Below are positions 5,310 through 10,370 of a stretch of DNA of 10,370 bases, piece by piece. Positions within the stretch are counted from its first letter, which is position 1. The number at the start of each line of letters is the position of its first letter. The DNA is from Candidatus Omnitrophota bacterium (GTDB taxonomy: Bacteria; Omnitrophota; Gorgyraeia; Aquiviventales; Aquiviventaceae): assembly GCA_016206585.1 (NCBI GenBank), contig JACQRE010000177.1, positions 1-10,370 of the forward strand, in the 5' to 3' direction. The notes under the pieces were generated by a model that was not told where the DNA came from, ran no database searches, and saw only the letters and a program-made list of their open reading frames with translations. The translations under genes were made by a program, and so were the position numbers.

Positions 5310-8240
5310 ATGAATCAGGCCCTCCAGACCGACCCGCTGTTGGAGGATCTCACCCCGGCCCAGCGCGAGGCGGTCATCCACGAAACCGGACCGCTCCTGA
5401 TCATCGCGGGGGCCGGCACCGGCAAGACGACCGTCATCGCCCGGCGCATCGCGTGGCTCATTGCCACCAAACGTGCCCGCCCGGAAGAGATCCTGGCCCT
5501 GACGTTCACCGAGAAGGCCGCCGCCGAAATGGAGGAGCGCATCGACCTCCTCGTCCCGTACGGCTACCTGGACGTCACGGTGAACACCTTCCACGCCTTC
5601 GGCGACCAGCTGCTCCGCGACCACGCCATGCGCATGGGGCTGACCCCCCAGTTCCGCGTTCTCTCCAAGGCCGAGCAGCTCGTCTTCCTCCGCCAGCACG
5701 TGTTCGATCTACCGCTGCAGGAGTTCCGGCCGCTCACCGACCCCACGCGGTTCCTCGACGCGCTCGCCGCCGTCTTCGCCCGCGCCAAGGATGAGGCGGC
5801 CGACCCGGAGGAGTTCCTCGCCTATGCGGAGTCGGCGCGGCGCGCCGCCGAGGCCGCCCCGCATGATGCGGCGCTGGGCGCGCAGGCCCGGCGCGCCGGC
5901 GAGCTGGCGAAGAGCTACGCCGCGTACCACCGGCTGCTGCGCGAAGCCGACGCCGCCGATTTCGGCGACCAGGTCCTGCTGGCCGCGCAGCTCTTGGAGC
6001 GCCACCCGGACGCGCTGACCGCCCTCCAGCGGCGGTTCCGCTACGTGCTCGTGGATGAGTTCCAGGACACCAACTTCACGCAGTTCCGGCTCCTGCAGCT
6101 GCTCGCGGCCCCCGAGGCGAACATCACCGTCGTCGCGGACGACGACCAGAGCATCTACAAGTGGCGCGGAGCGGCGATCAGCAACGTCCTGAAGTTCCTC
6201 GACCACTACGCGTCGGTCCGCACCGTCGTCCTCACCGAGAACTTCCGCTCGAGCCAGCCGATTCTCGACTGCGCCTACCGGCTGATCCGGTTCAACGACC
6301 CGGACCGGCTCGAGGTCCGCCAGGGCATCGACAAGCGGCTCGTGGCGCGCGCCGCGCAGGGCGCGCGCGCGCAGGAGCCGCCGCATTTCCACGTGTTCGA
6401 CACCGTCTCCAGCGAGGCGGACTGGGTCGCCCGCACCATCCGGGATGCGGTCGAGTCGGGCGCGCGCCGGCCCGGCGATTTCGCCATCCTGGTGCGCTCG
6501 AACCGCGAGGCGGACCTGTTCCTGCGCGCGCTCAACGTCGCGGGCGTCCCGTGGCAGTTCAGCGGGGCCAGCGGCCTCTTCGCCCGCGAGGAGAGCAAGA
6601 TGCTGCTCTCCTGCCTCAAGGCGCTCGCCGACCCGGACGACAGCCTCAGCTGGTACCACGTCGCCAGCTCGCCGCTCTACCGCTGCCCCATGCGCGATCT
6701 GACGACGCTCCTGGCCGAGGCTTCGCGGACCAACCAGAGCCTCCGCGCCGTCATCCAGCGGCTGGAGCAGCACCCAGTACTGGCCGGCCAGCTGTCGGAG
6801 GAGGGCCGGCGCCTCCTGGACGCCCTCGTCAAGGACGTGGACGCGCTGCTGGAGTGGTCGCGGACGCATTCGGGGGGACAGGTCCTCCACCGTTGGCTGA
6901 TGGATCGCGGCTTCGTCGCGGGCCTCAGCCGCGCCGAGCGCACCGAGGAGCTGCTGCAGCTCCAGACGGTGGCGCGCTTCTTCAACCAGCTGCGCCGCGT
7001 GGAGGAGCTCGCCGGCGGGAGCCTGCCATCGCTGATGGAGCACCTGGAGCTGTTCCAGGCGATGGGCAACGAACCTGTGGAAGAGGACGACGCCTGGGCC
7101 GACCGCGTCAACGTGCTGACGCTCCACAAGGCGAAGGGGCTGGAGTTCCCCGTGGTGTTCCTGGTCGGGCTGGTGCAGGGGCGGTTCCCGACGCCGCAGC
7201 GGCGGGATCCGATCGAGCTGCCGGAGCCGCTCATCAAGGACATCCTGCCGGCCGGCGATTACCACCTGCAGGAGGAGCGGCGGCTGTTCTACGTCGGGAT
7301 GACGCGGGCCAAGGAGGGGCTCCATCTGACGTGCTCGTATGATTACGGCGGCAAGACGGTGAGGAAGGTCAGCCAGTTCGTGCTCGAAGCGCTGGACCTG
7401 GCCACGCCAAGCCCCCCGGCGAAACGGGCCAGCGCCCGGGAGCTCATCGAGCGCTCCTCGGCCAAGCCGCCCCTGCCGGTCGCCCACACGAAAGGGCGGG
7501 CCAGCCTGCGGGTGGATCCGCACGGGGTGGACGACTACCTGACCTGCCCGCTGAAGTACCGGTACAGCCACGTGCTGAAGATCCCGGTCATGCGCCACCA
7601 CCTGGTCGTCTACGGCGCCGCGCTCCATAAAGCGGTGGAGGCGTTTTTCAGGGGTCGCCTGGAGGGCCGCGAGATGGCGGAGGACGAGCTCCTCGCGGCC
7701 TTCGAGCGCCACTGGAGCTCCGAGGGCTTCCTCACGCGCGAGCATGAGGAGCTGCGCCTCGCGCAGGGACGGGAAGCGCTGCGCCGGTTCCACGCCCAGC
7801 AGCGCGTCCACCCAGAGCACCCGTATGTGATCGAGGGGAAGTTCAAGTTCCCGCTGGACGACCTCCTCGTCGTGGGCCGATGGGACCGCGTCGACCGCGA
7901 GGGGGATCGCGTCGTGATCATCGACTACAAGTCCTCCGAGATCCGGGAGCAACGCGTGGCCGATGAGCGGGCCAGGGAGTCGCTCCAGCTGTTGGTCTAC
8001 GCGCTGGCCTGGCACACCCTCCACGGCCAGATGCCGGACCGGGTCGAGCTGCGGTTCCTGGAGACCGGCCTGGTGGGACGTGCCCGGTTTGACGAGGACG
8101 ATTTCTCCCGCGCCAAGGAGTTCCTGCGGCAGGCCGCGCGCGGGATTCGTGCCCAGGAGTTTCCGGCCAGGCCGCAGGAGTTCGCCTGCCGCTGGTGCGC
8201 TTTTCAATCCATCTGCCCCTTCGCCTTCCAGTCCCGTTAG
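5310..8240 (+). CDS. UvrD/AddA-type DNA helicase fused to Fe-S PD-(D/E)XK nuclease
   Basis: This encodes a 976-residue superfamily 1A helicase-nuclease. Helicase motifs in order: Q motif LTPAQREAV (14-22), Walker A GAGTGKT (34-40), motif Ia LTFTEKAAAEM (64-74), Ib VNTFHAFG (91-98), II VDEFQD (248-253), III DDDQSIYKWRG (277-287), IV LTENFRS (308-314), V VLTLHKAKGLEF (602-613) and VI RRLFYVGMTRAK (657-668). From about 735 a RecB-like nuclease follows: H773 (LHKAVEAFF), D859 (GRWDRVD), D872-Y-K874 (IIDYKS) and Q893 (QLLVYAL). C746 with C960-x2-C963-x5-C969 is the AddB/Cas4-type 4Fe-4S cluster pattern. All key residues are present, so both activities should work: ATP-driven unwinding with end processing for recombination or repair. 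The architecture resembles single-chain UvrD-PDDEXK proteins and AdnA/AdnB subunits. No second subunit is present in the window. No Shine-Dalgarno site precedes the ATG. Confidence 0.93.
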   Translation: MNQALQTDPLLEDLTPAQREAVIHETGPLLIIAGAGTGKTTVIARRIAWLIATKRARPEEILALTFTEKAAAEMEERIDLLVPYGYLDVTVNTFHAFGDQLLRDHAMRMGLTPQFRVLSKAEQLVFLRQHVFDLPLQEFRPLTDPTRFLDALAAVFARAKDEAADPEEFLAYAESARRAAEAAPHDAALGAQARRAGELAKSYAAYHRLLREADAADFGDQVLLAAQLLERHPDALTALQRRFRYVLVDEFQDTNFTQFRLLQLLAAPEANITVVADDDQSIYKWRGAAISNVLKFLDHYASVRTVVLTENFRSSQPILDCAYRLIRFNDPDRLEVRQGIDKRLVARAAQGARAQEPPHFHVFDTVSSEADWVARTIRDAVESGARRPGDFAILVRSNREADLFLRALNVAGVPWQFSGASGLFAREESKMLLSCLKALADPDDSLSWYHVASSPLYRCPMRDLTTLLAEASRTNQSLRAVIQRLEQHPVLAGQLSEEGRRLLDALVKDVDALLEWSRTHSGGQVLHRWLMDRGFVAGLSRAERTEELLQLQTVARFFNQLRRVEELAGGSLPSLMEHLELFQAMGNEPVEEDDAWADRVNVLTLHKAKGLEFPVVFLVGLVQGRFPTPQRRDPIELPEPLIKDILPAGDYHLQEERRLFYVGMTRAKEGLHLTCSYDYGGKTVRKVSQFVLEALDLATPSPPAKRASARELIERSSAKPPLPVAHTKGRASLRVDPHGVDDYLTCPLKYRYSHVLKIPVMRHHLVVYGAALHKAVEAFFRGRLEGREMAEDELLAAFERHWSSEGFLTREHEELRLAQGREALRRFHAQQRVHPEHPYVIEGKFKFPLDDLLVVGRWDRVDREGDRVVIIDYKSSEIREQRVADERARESLQLLVYALAWHTLHGQMPDRVELRFLETGLVGRARFDEDDFSRAKEFLRQAARGIRAQEFPARPQEFACRWCAFQSICPFAFQSR

Positions 8241-8282
8241 TCAGGAAATAGACCCCTCCCCCTAAAAAATCTCCTCGATCTC

Positions 8283-8310
8283 TTGACGCTCCGACTAATA
8301 CTATGATAAT
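8283..8310 (+). promoter_or_regulatory. Predicted sigma-70 promoter of the riboswitch transcript
   Basis: TTGACG (8283-8288) is separated by 16 bases from GATAAT (8305-8310) in the only strongly AT-rich stretch of the window. Transcription would start near 8317, about 30 bases before the aptamer-like RNA. The 8241-8345 spacer after the helicase gene contains no open frame I trust and no hairpin terminator. Confidence 0.6.
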
Positions 8311-8346
8311 TTTAAATTGTTAGGCTAAGTATGTGTTAAGTAATAT

Positions 8347-8417
8347 GGCGCACTGAGCGAAAGCGCAGTCATAAAGCTACCGGGTCCCTCAGCCCGATGA
8401 TGGATGGCCGAGCTGCC
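8347..8417 (+). ncRNA. GEMM-I-like (cyclic-di-GMP class I) riboswitch aptamer
   Basis: The segment has the GEMM layout. A closing stem pairs GGC (8347-8349) with GCC (8415-8417). A stem ACTG/CAGT (8352-8355 with 8366-8369), continued by GC/GC, is capped by a GAAA tetraloop (8359-8362). The signature-like joiner ATAAAGC (8371-8377) follows, where GEMM consensus has GCAAAGC. A second arm pairs GCTA-CC (8376-8381) with GG-A-TGGC (8402-8408) and contains GGGTCC (8382-8387). The 3' end reads CCGAGCTGCC, like the consensus CCGGGTTGCC. By my hand alignment the specificity base is G (8348), which favours c-di-GMP over cGAMP. Several consensus bases differ (AAA of GGCAAACC is GCA; GACGC is GTCAT), so ligand and class need a covariance search. 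Confidence 0.62.
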
Positions 8418-8440
8418 AAGCACGTGGTGGTTCGGCCTGT
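8406..8440 (+). terminator. Riboswitch expression platform: terminator-like hairpin exclusive with the aptamer
   Basis: Positions 8406-8418 pair with 8425-8437 without a break: 13 base pairs, three of them G-T, closing a 6-nt loop AGCACG. The tail TGTTTGT follows directly (8438-8444). The 5' strand of this hairpin contains the 3' strands of both aptamer arms (8406-8408 and 8415-8417), so aptamer and hairpin cannot coexist. Read as an expression platform, ligand binding would prevent the hairpin and switch the downstream genes on. The T-tract is imperfect, so efficiency is uncertain. Confidence 0.6.
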
Positions 8441-8462
8441 TTGTATGGTGCGCGGCCAGCGT

Positions 8463-8467
8463 GGAGG
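8463..8467 (+). promoter_or_regulatory. Strong ribosome binding site of the 89-residue gene
   Basis: GGAGG lies 8 bases before the ATG at 8476. It argues for this start and against the in-frame ATG at 8404, which would sit inside the aptamer and terminator hairpin. It is the best Shine-Dalgarno site in the window. Confidence 0.8.
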
Positions 8468-8475
8468 ACCGAGCG

Positions 8476-8745
8476 ATGTTTCAGCGACCCGCCCCGCACG
8501 TGAAGGTGGTGCCGTCCGCTCTGGAGGTTTCGGAGGCCCGCTTCAAGCGGTTCCTGAAGGAGATGGAGGCCTACGAGCGCCATCTGACCTACGAGCGCAC
8601 CATGGACGCCTTCCTCGACCTGTACTCCTCCTGGAAGAAGACCCACAACACGCCGATCAAGCTGCGCCTGGTGATGCTGGCCTTCGAGCTGCACCGGCTC
8701 AACAGCGAGTTCGCGTGTGACCTCTCCTTCCCGGACGAGCGCTGA
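8476..8745 (+). CDS. Small cytoplasmic helical protein of unknown function, under riboswitch control
   Basis: This encodes 89 residues of no family I recognise. There is no signal peptide, membrane segment or cysteine pair. After a short proline-containing start, residues 18-55 (ARFKRFLKEMEAYERHLTYERTM and on) and 60-79 look like two or three amphipathic helices rich in Lys, Arg and Glu, suggesting a small helical protein that binds a partner or nucleic acid. The start is chosen from the GGAGG site 8 bases upstream. The next gene begins within its stop codon (TGATG), so the two are probably translated together and may form a complex. A promoter, a GEMM-like aptamer and a terminator-like hairpin precede it, so it appears to be the first gene of a second-messenger-controlled unit. 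The codon pattern is GC-rich like the rest of the window. Confidence 0.75.
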   Translation: MFQRPAPHVKVVPSALEVSEARFKRFLKEMEAYERHLTYERTMDAFLDLYSSWKKTHNTPIKLRLVMLAFELHRLNSEFACDLSFPDER

Positions 8746-9113
8746 TGCGGGAAATCCTGGTGCGGAACCTGACCTCCAGCGACTGGCTCAAGCGCGACTG
8801 CGTGGTCACGGAGCTCATGCAGCAGGGCGACTACGCCACGAAGGTCATCCGCCGGTGCACCTACCACGTGGAGTCGAAGACCGCCATGCCCGCCCTCCTG
8901 GACTCGGTCCAGTGGGCCCATAACCTCGATCCGCTACCGCCGCGCCAGGTGTTCGTGACGAAGGACCTGGACCCGGACAGCGGCGGAGAACGGGTCGTCT
9001 ACAAGGTGCTGGGACACTTCTACGTCGTCTGGGAGCGCGAGGTCTACTGCATCGGCTACCGCCACATCCTCTCGATGGACATCGAGGCGCCGGAGACGCT
9101 GATCGAAGAATAA
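8745..9113 (+). CDS. Small cytoplasmic alpha/beta protein of unknown function, coupled to the preceding gene
   Basis: This encodes 122 residues of no family I recognise. There is no signal peptide or membrane segment. The N-terminal half (about 11-62) is mainly helical with charged residues and C19 and C38. The C-terminal half (about 67-113) has strands RQVFVTKDL, ERVVYKVLGHFYVVWEREVYCIGYRHILSM (82-111, split here only by my reading into two or three strands), then an acidic tail IEAPETLIEE. The repeated pattern of aromatic and valine residues suggests a small beta sheet. The ATG shares one base with the stop of the 89-residue gene, which indicates translational coupling. A toxin-antitoxin-like or regulator-partner pair is possible, but nothing in the residues shows a known toxin or regulator fold. 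gpsA follows after 50 bases, with its own promoter in the gap. Confidence 0.75.
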   Translation: MREILVRNLTSSDWLKRDCVVTELMQQGDYATKVIRRCTYHVESKTAMPALLDSVQWAHNLDPLPPRQVFVTKDLDPDSGGERVVYKVLGHFYVVWEREVYCIGYRHILSMDIEAPETLIEE

Positions 9114-9127
9114 GCGGGGTGGAGTGA

Positions 9128-9156
9128 TTGACGGTCGTTGGGGGCCGTGCTAGAGT
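9128..9156 (+). promoter_or_regulatory. Predicted sigma-70 promoter of gpsA
   Basis: TTGACG (9128-9133), a 17-base spacer and TAGAGT (9151-9156) form a good promoter. The -10 box ends 7 bases before the ATG at 9164, so transcription would start at or next to the start codon. Confidence 0.6.
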
Positions 9157-9163
9157 GGCGGCC

Positions 9164-10168
9164 ATGGCGGCGACGCGGACGACCATTGCGGTGCTGGGCG
9201 ACGGAGGGTGGGGCACGACACTGGCCATCCACCTCCACCGCCTGGGTCATGCGGTCCGGTGGTGGGGGGCGTTTCCGGACTACGTGAAGCAACTCGACCG
9301 GCGCCGCCAGAACGTGAAGTTCCTGCCGGGCATCCGCATCCCGCGATCGCTGCCCATTACTTCTAACATCGCCGACGCGCTCGACGCGGCGGTCATCGTC
9401 CTCGCCATCCCCTCGCAGCATCTGCGCGCCGCCATCCGTCCGCTATCCGGCTCCGTTTTCAGCGGCCCCATCTTTGTCAGCGCCGCGAAGGGGCTGGAGC
9501 GTGGCAGCCTCAAGCGGATGTCGGAAGTCATTCTTGAGGAGCTGGGACCCGTGCCGCTGGCCGTGCTCTCCGGCCCAAACATCGCTTCGGAGATCGCCCA
9601 GGGGCACCCGGCCAGCTCGGTCATCGCCTCAAGCAGCGCGGCGGTAGCCGCCCGCCTACAGACGGTGTTCATGAGCAACCAGCTGCGCATCTACACCTCC
9701 AACGACCCGGTCGGCGTGGAGCTGGGGGGTGCGCTGAAGAACCCCATCGCGATCGCCGCCGGCATCGGCGACGGCCTTGGCTTCGGCGCCAACGCCAAGG
9801 CGGCGCTGGTGACGCGCGGCGTCGTGGAAATGACGCGGCTGGGTCTGGCGATGGGTGCGCGCGCCGAGACGTTCTGGGGGCTGAGCGGCCTCGGAGACCT
9901 CGTCACCACCTGCCTCTCCGGACGGAACCGCTGGCTCGGTGAGCAGCTCGGGCAGGGCCGGCCGCTCAAGCGAGTCCTTGCCTCGACGCCGATGGTGATC
10001 GAAGGCGTGGAGACATCGGCCGCCGCCGTCCGGCTGGGCCGGACACACCGGGTCGAGCTGCCGATCATCGAGCAGGTCCACGCCATCCTGTTCCGCCGCC
10101 GCGCGCCCCGCGCAGCCCTGCAGGCGCTCATGAGCCGCCGTCGAAAACCTGAATCCCGCCTCGTTTGA
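9164..10168 (+). CDS. gpsA: NAD(P)H-dependent glycerol-3-phosphate dehydrogenase
   Basis: This encodes 334 cytosolic residues that reduce dihydroxyacetone phosphate to sn-glycerol 3-phosphate, the backbone for phospholipid synthesis. The Rossmann nucleotide-binding motif is GDGGWGTT (12-19), where most relatives have GAGSWGTA. Family blocks follow in order: AAKGLE (107-112, substrate-site K109), LSGPNIASEIAQG (135-147), GALKNPIAIAAGIGDGLG (189-206) with catalytic K192, and GLSGLGDLVTTC then SGRNRWLG (239-258) with R254-N255 contacting the cofactor. Length is normal. The ATG at 9164 begins exactly at the conserved N-terminus. A TTG at 9128 would add 12 residues but would place the -35 and -10 boxes inside the gene. 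No Shine-Dalgarno site suits 9164, and the promoter position suggests a leaderless mRNA. Its stop codon overlaps the -35 box of the next promoter, leaving no room for a separate terminator. Confidence 0.95.
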   Translation: MAATRTTIAVLGDGGWGTTLAIHLHRLGHAVRWWGAFPDYVKQLDRRRQNVKFLPGIRIPRSLPITSNIADALDAAVIVLAIPSQHLRAAIRPLSGSVFSGPIFVSAAKGLERGSLKRMSEVILEELGPVPLAVLSGPNIASEIAQGHPASSVIASSSAAVAARLQTVFMSNQLRIYTSNDPVGVELGGALKNPIAIAAGIGDGLGFGANAKAALVTRGVVEMTRLGLAMGARAETFWGLSGLGDLVTTCLSGRNRWLGEQLGQGRPLKRVLASTPMVIEGVETSAAAVRLGRTHRVELPIIEQVHAILFRRRAPRAALQALMSRRRKPESRLV

Positions 10169-10193
10169 CACTGTTCACCCTCCCTGCTATTCT
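10165..10193 (+). promoter_or_regulatory. Near-consensus sigma-70 promoter upstream of tRNA-Pro
   Basis: A perfect -35 TTGACA (10165-10170), a 17-base spacer and TATTCT (10188-10193) lie here, the best promoter match in the window. It overlaps the gpsA stop codon. Transcription would start near 10200 and read through the tRNA-Pro-like fragment into tRNA-Pro. The interval 10169-10332 has no gene I can support. Confidence 0.7.
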
Positions 10194-10250
10194 GTAAGTT
10201 CATGATTTTCAACCCGTTCCTGACTTCACAGTGTCGCGGCTGAGCGACGC

Positions 10251-10266
10251 CGGGGCGTGGCATAGT
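10251..10266 (+). repeat. Near-copy of the tRNA-Pro 5' end
   Basis: Sixteen bases (CGGGGCGTGGCATAGT) match the first 16 bases of tRNA-Pro at 10333-10348 in 15 positions. What follows (CCCTCGACTC) does not continue as a D loop or anticodon arm, so this is a fragment and not a second tRNA gene. It could be a relic of a duplicated or disrupted tRNA-Pro. It lies 82 bases before the intact copy. Confidence 0.6.
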
Positions 10267-10273
10267 CCCTCGA

Positions 10274-10292
10274 CTCGGCGGCCGCCGGCGAG
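10274..10292 (+). other. GC-rich hairpin between the tRNA-Pro fragment and tRNA-Pro
   Basis: CTCGGCGG pairs with CCGGCGAG around a 3-nt loop with one internal G-G mismatch (8-position arms, 7 pairs). No T-tract follows directly, so it is not a convincing terminator. A second small hairpin, GTCGC/GCGAC (10233-10237 with 10244-10248), sits just before the tRNA-like fragment. Confidence 0.4.
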
Positions 10293-10332
10293 AGTGAGTA
10301 TTTGAAATTCATATTCCGCCACCCAGCCACAT

Positions 10333-10370
10333 CGGGGCGTGGCGTAGTTTGGTAGCGCGCCTGAATGGGG
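10333..10370 (+). tRNA. tRNA-Pro, anticodon GGG (5' part, cut by window end)
   Basis: The acceptor 5' strand is CGGGGCG (10333-10339), followed by T8 and G9. The D arm GCGT/GCGC (10342-10345 with 10355-10358) has loop AGTTTGGTA. The anticodon stem 5' strand is CCTGA, and the loop begins AT-GGG-G, placing anticodon GGG at 10367-10369. The 3' half lies beyond the window. C at position 1 is typical of bacterial tRNA-Pro. Confidence 0.9.

Noticed and set aside
6350..6372. GC dinucleotide run as a repeat element
   Set aside because: It is a short alternating CG stretch encoding Arg/Ala codons within the helicase and not an independent repeat.
5709..8207. Very long open frame on the minus strand, opposite the helicase-nuclease
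   Set aside because: It is a shadow produced by GC-rich codon bias. The + strand frame carries all helicase and nuclease motifs in order, while the minus translation is low-complexity in Arg, Ala, Leu and Glu with no motif.
8317..8346. Second possible promoter, TTGTTA-18 nt-TAATAT
   Set aside because: Its transcript would start inside the aptamer and lose the closing stem. The TTGACG/GATAAT pair is a better match.
8404..8475. Longer start (ATG 8404) for the 89-residue gene
   Set aside because: The extra codons lie in the aptamer and terminator hairpin, and the GGAGG site belongs to ATG 8476.
10251..10330. A second complete tRNA gene
   Set aside because: After the first 16 bases no D, anticodon or T arm can be folded.
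1..10370. CRISPR array, insertion sequence or transposase
   Set aside because: No regularly spaced repeats, inverted-repeat-bounded gene or transposase/integrase motif was found on either strand.

Overview
The window is a compact, GC-rich bacterial chromosome segment in which every recognisable gene lies on the + strand. The genes point to a Gram-negative-type envelope: there is an NlpD-like lipoprotein and a second lipoprotein. GC-rich coding, scarce Shine-Dalgarno sites, one apparently leaderless gene and tRNA genes without encoded CCA fit an uncultured high-GC lineage. I cannot place it in a phylum from this sequence alone.

Layout. (1) Positions 7-77: tRNA-Gly(CCC), followed by a more AT-rich gene for a small exported protein of unknown function (114-629). 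(2) Positions 668-8240: a tightly packed run of six genes. They encode an NlpD-like LysM/degenerate-LytM lipoprotein, a STAND/archaeal-type P-loop ATPase, a HIT-family nucleotide hydrolase/transferase, a dGTPase-like HD phosphohydrolase, an unknown lipoprotein, and a 976-residue UvrD-type helicase fused to an iron-sulfur PD-(D/E)XK nuclease. The first four are coupled through ATGA or 8-bp overlaps. (3) Positions 8241-8475: an AT-rich promoter, then a structured leader that looks like a GEMM-I (cyclic-di-GMP class I) riboswitch. It is followed by a 13-bp terminator-like hairpin that uses the same bases as the aptamer's 3' strands. (4) Positions 8476-9113: two overlapping small cytoplasmic genes of unknown function, the apparent targets of the switch. 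(5) Positions 9128-10168: gpsA (glycerol-3-phosphate dehydrogenase), whose -10 box ends 7 nt before the ATG. (6) Positions 10165-10370: a near-consensus sigma-70 promoter, a 16-nt near-copy of a tRNA-Pro 5' end, and the 5' half of a tRNA-Pro(GGG) gene cut by the window edge.

How the parts fit. The central run mixes envelope maintenance (NlpD-like amidase activator, lipoprotein) with nucleotide-pool and DNA-repair functions (HIT, dGTPase, helicase-nuclease). The strongest candidate for something undescribed is the riboswitch-controlled pair of unknown genes at 8283-9113: a second-messenger-sensing RNA apparently controlling two small proteins I cannot assign to any family.
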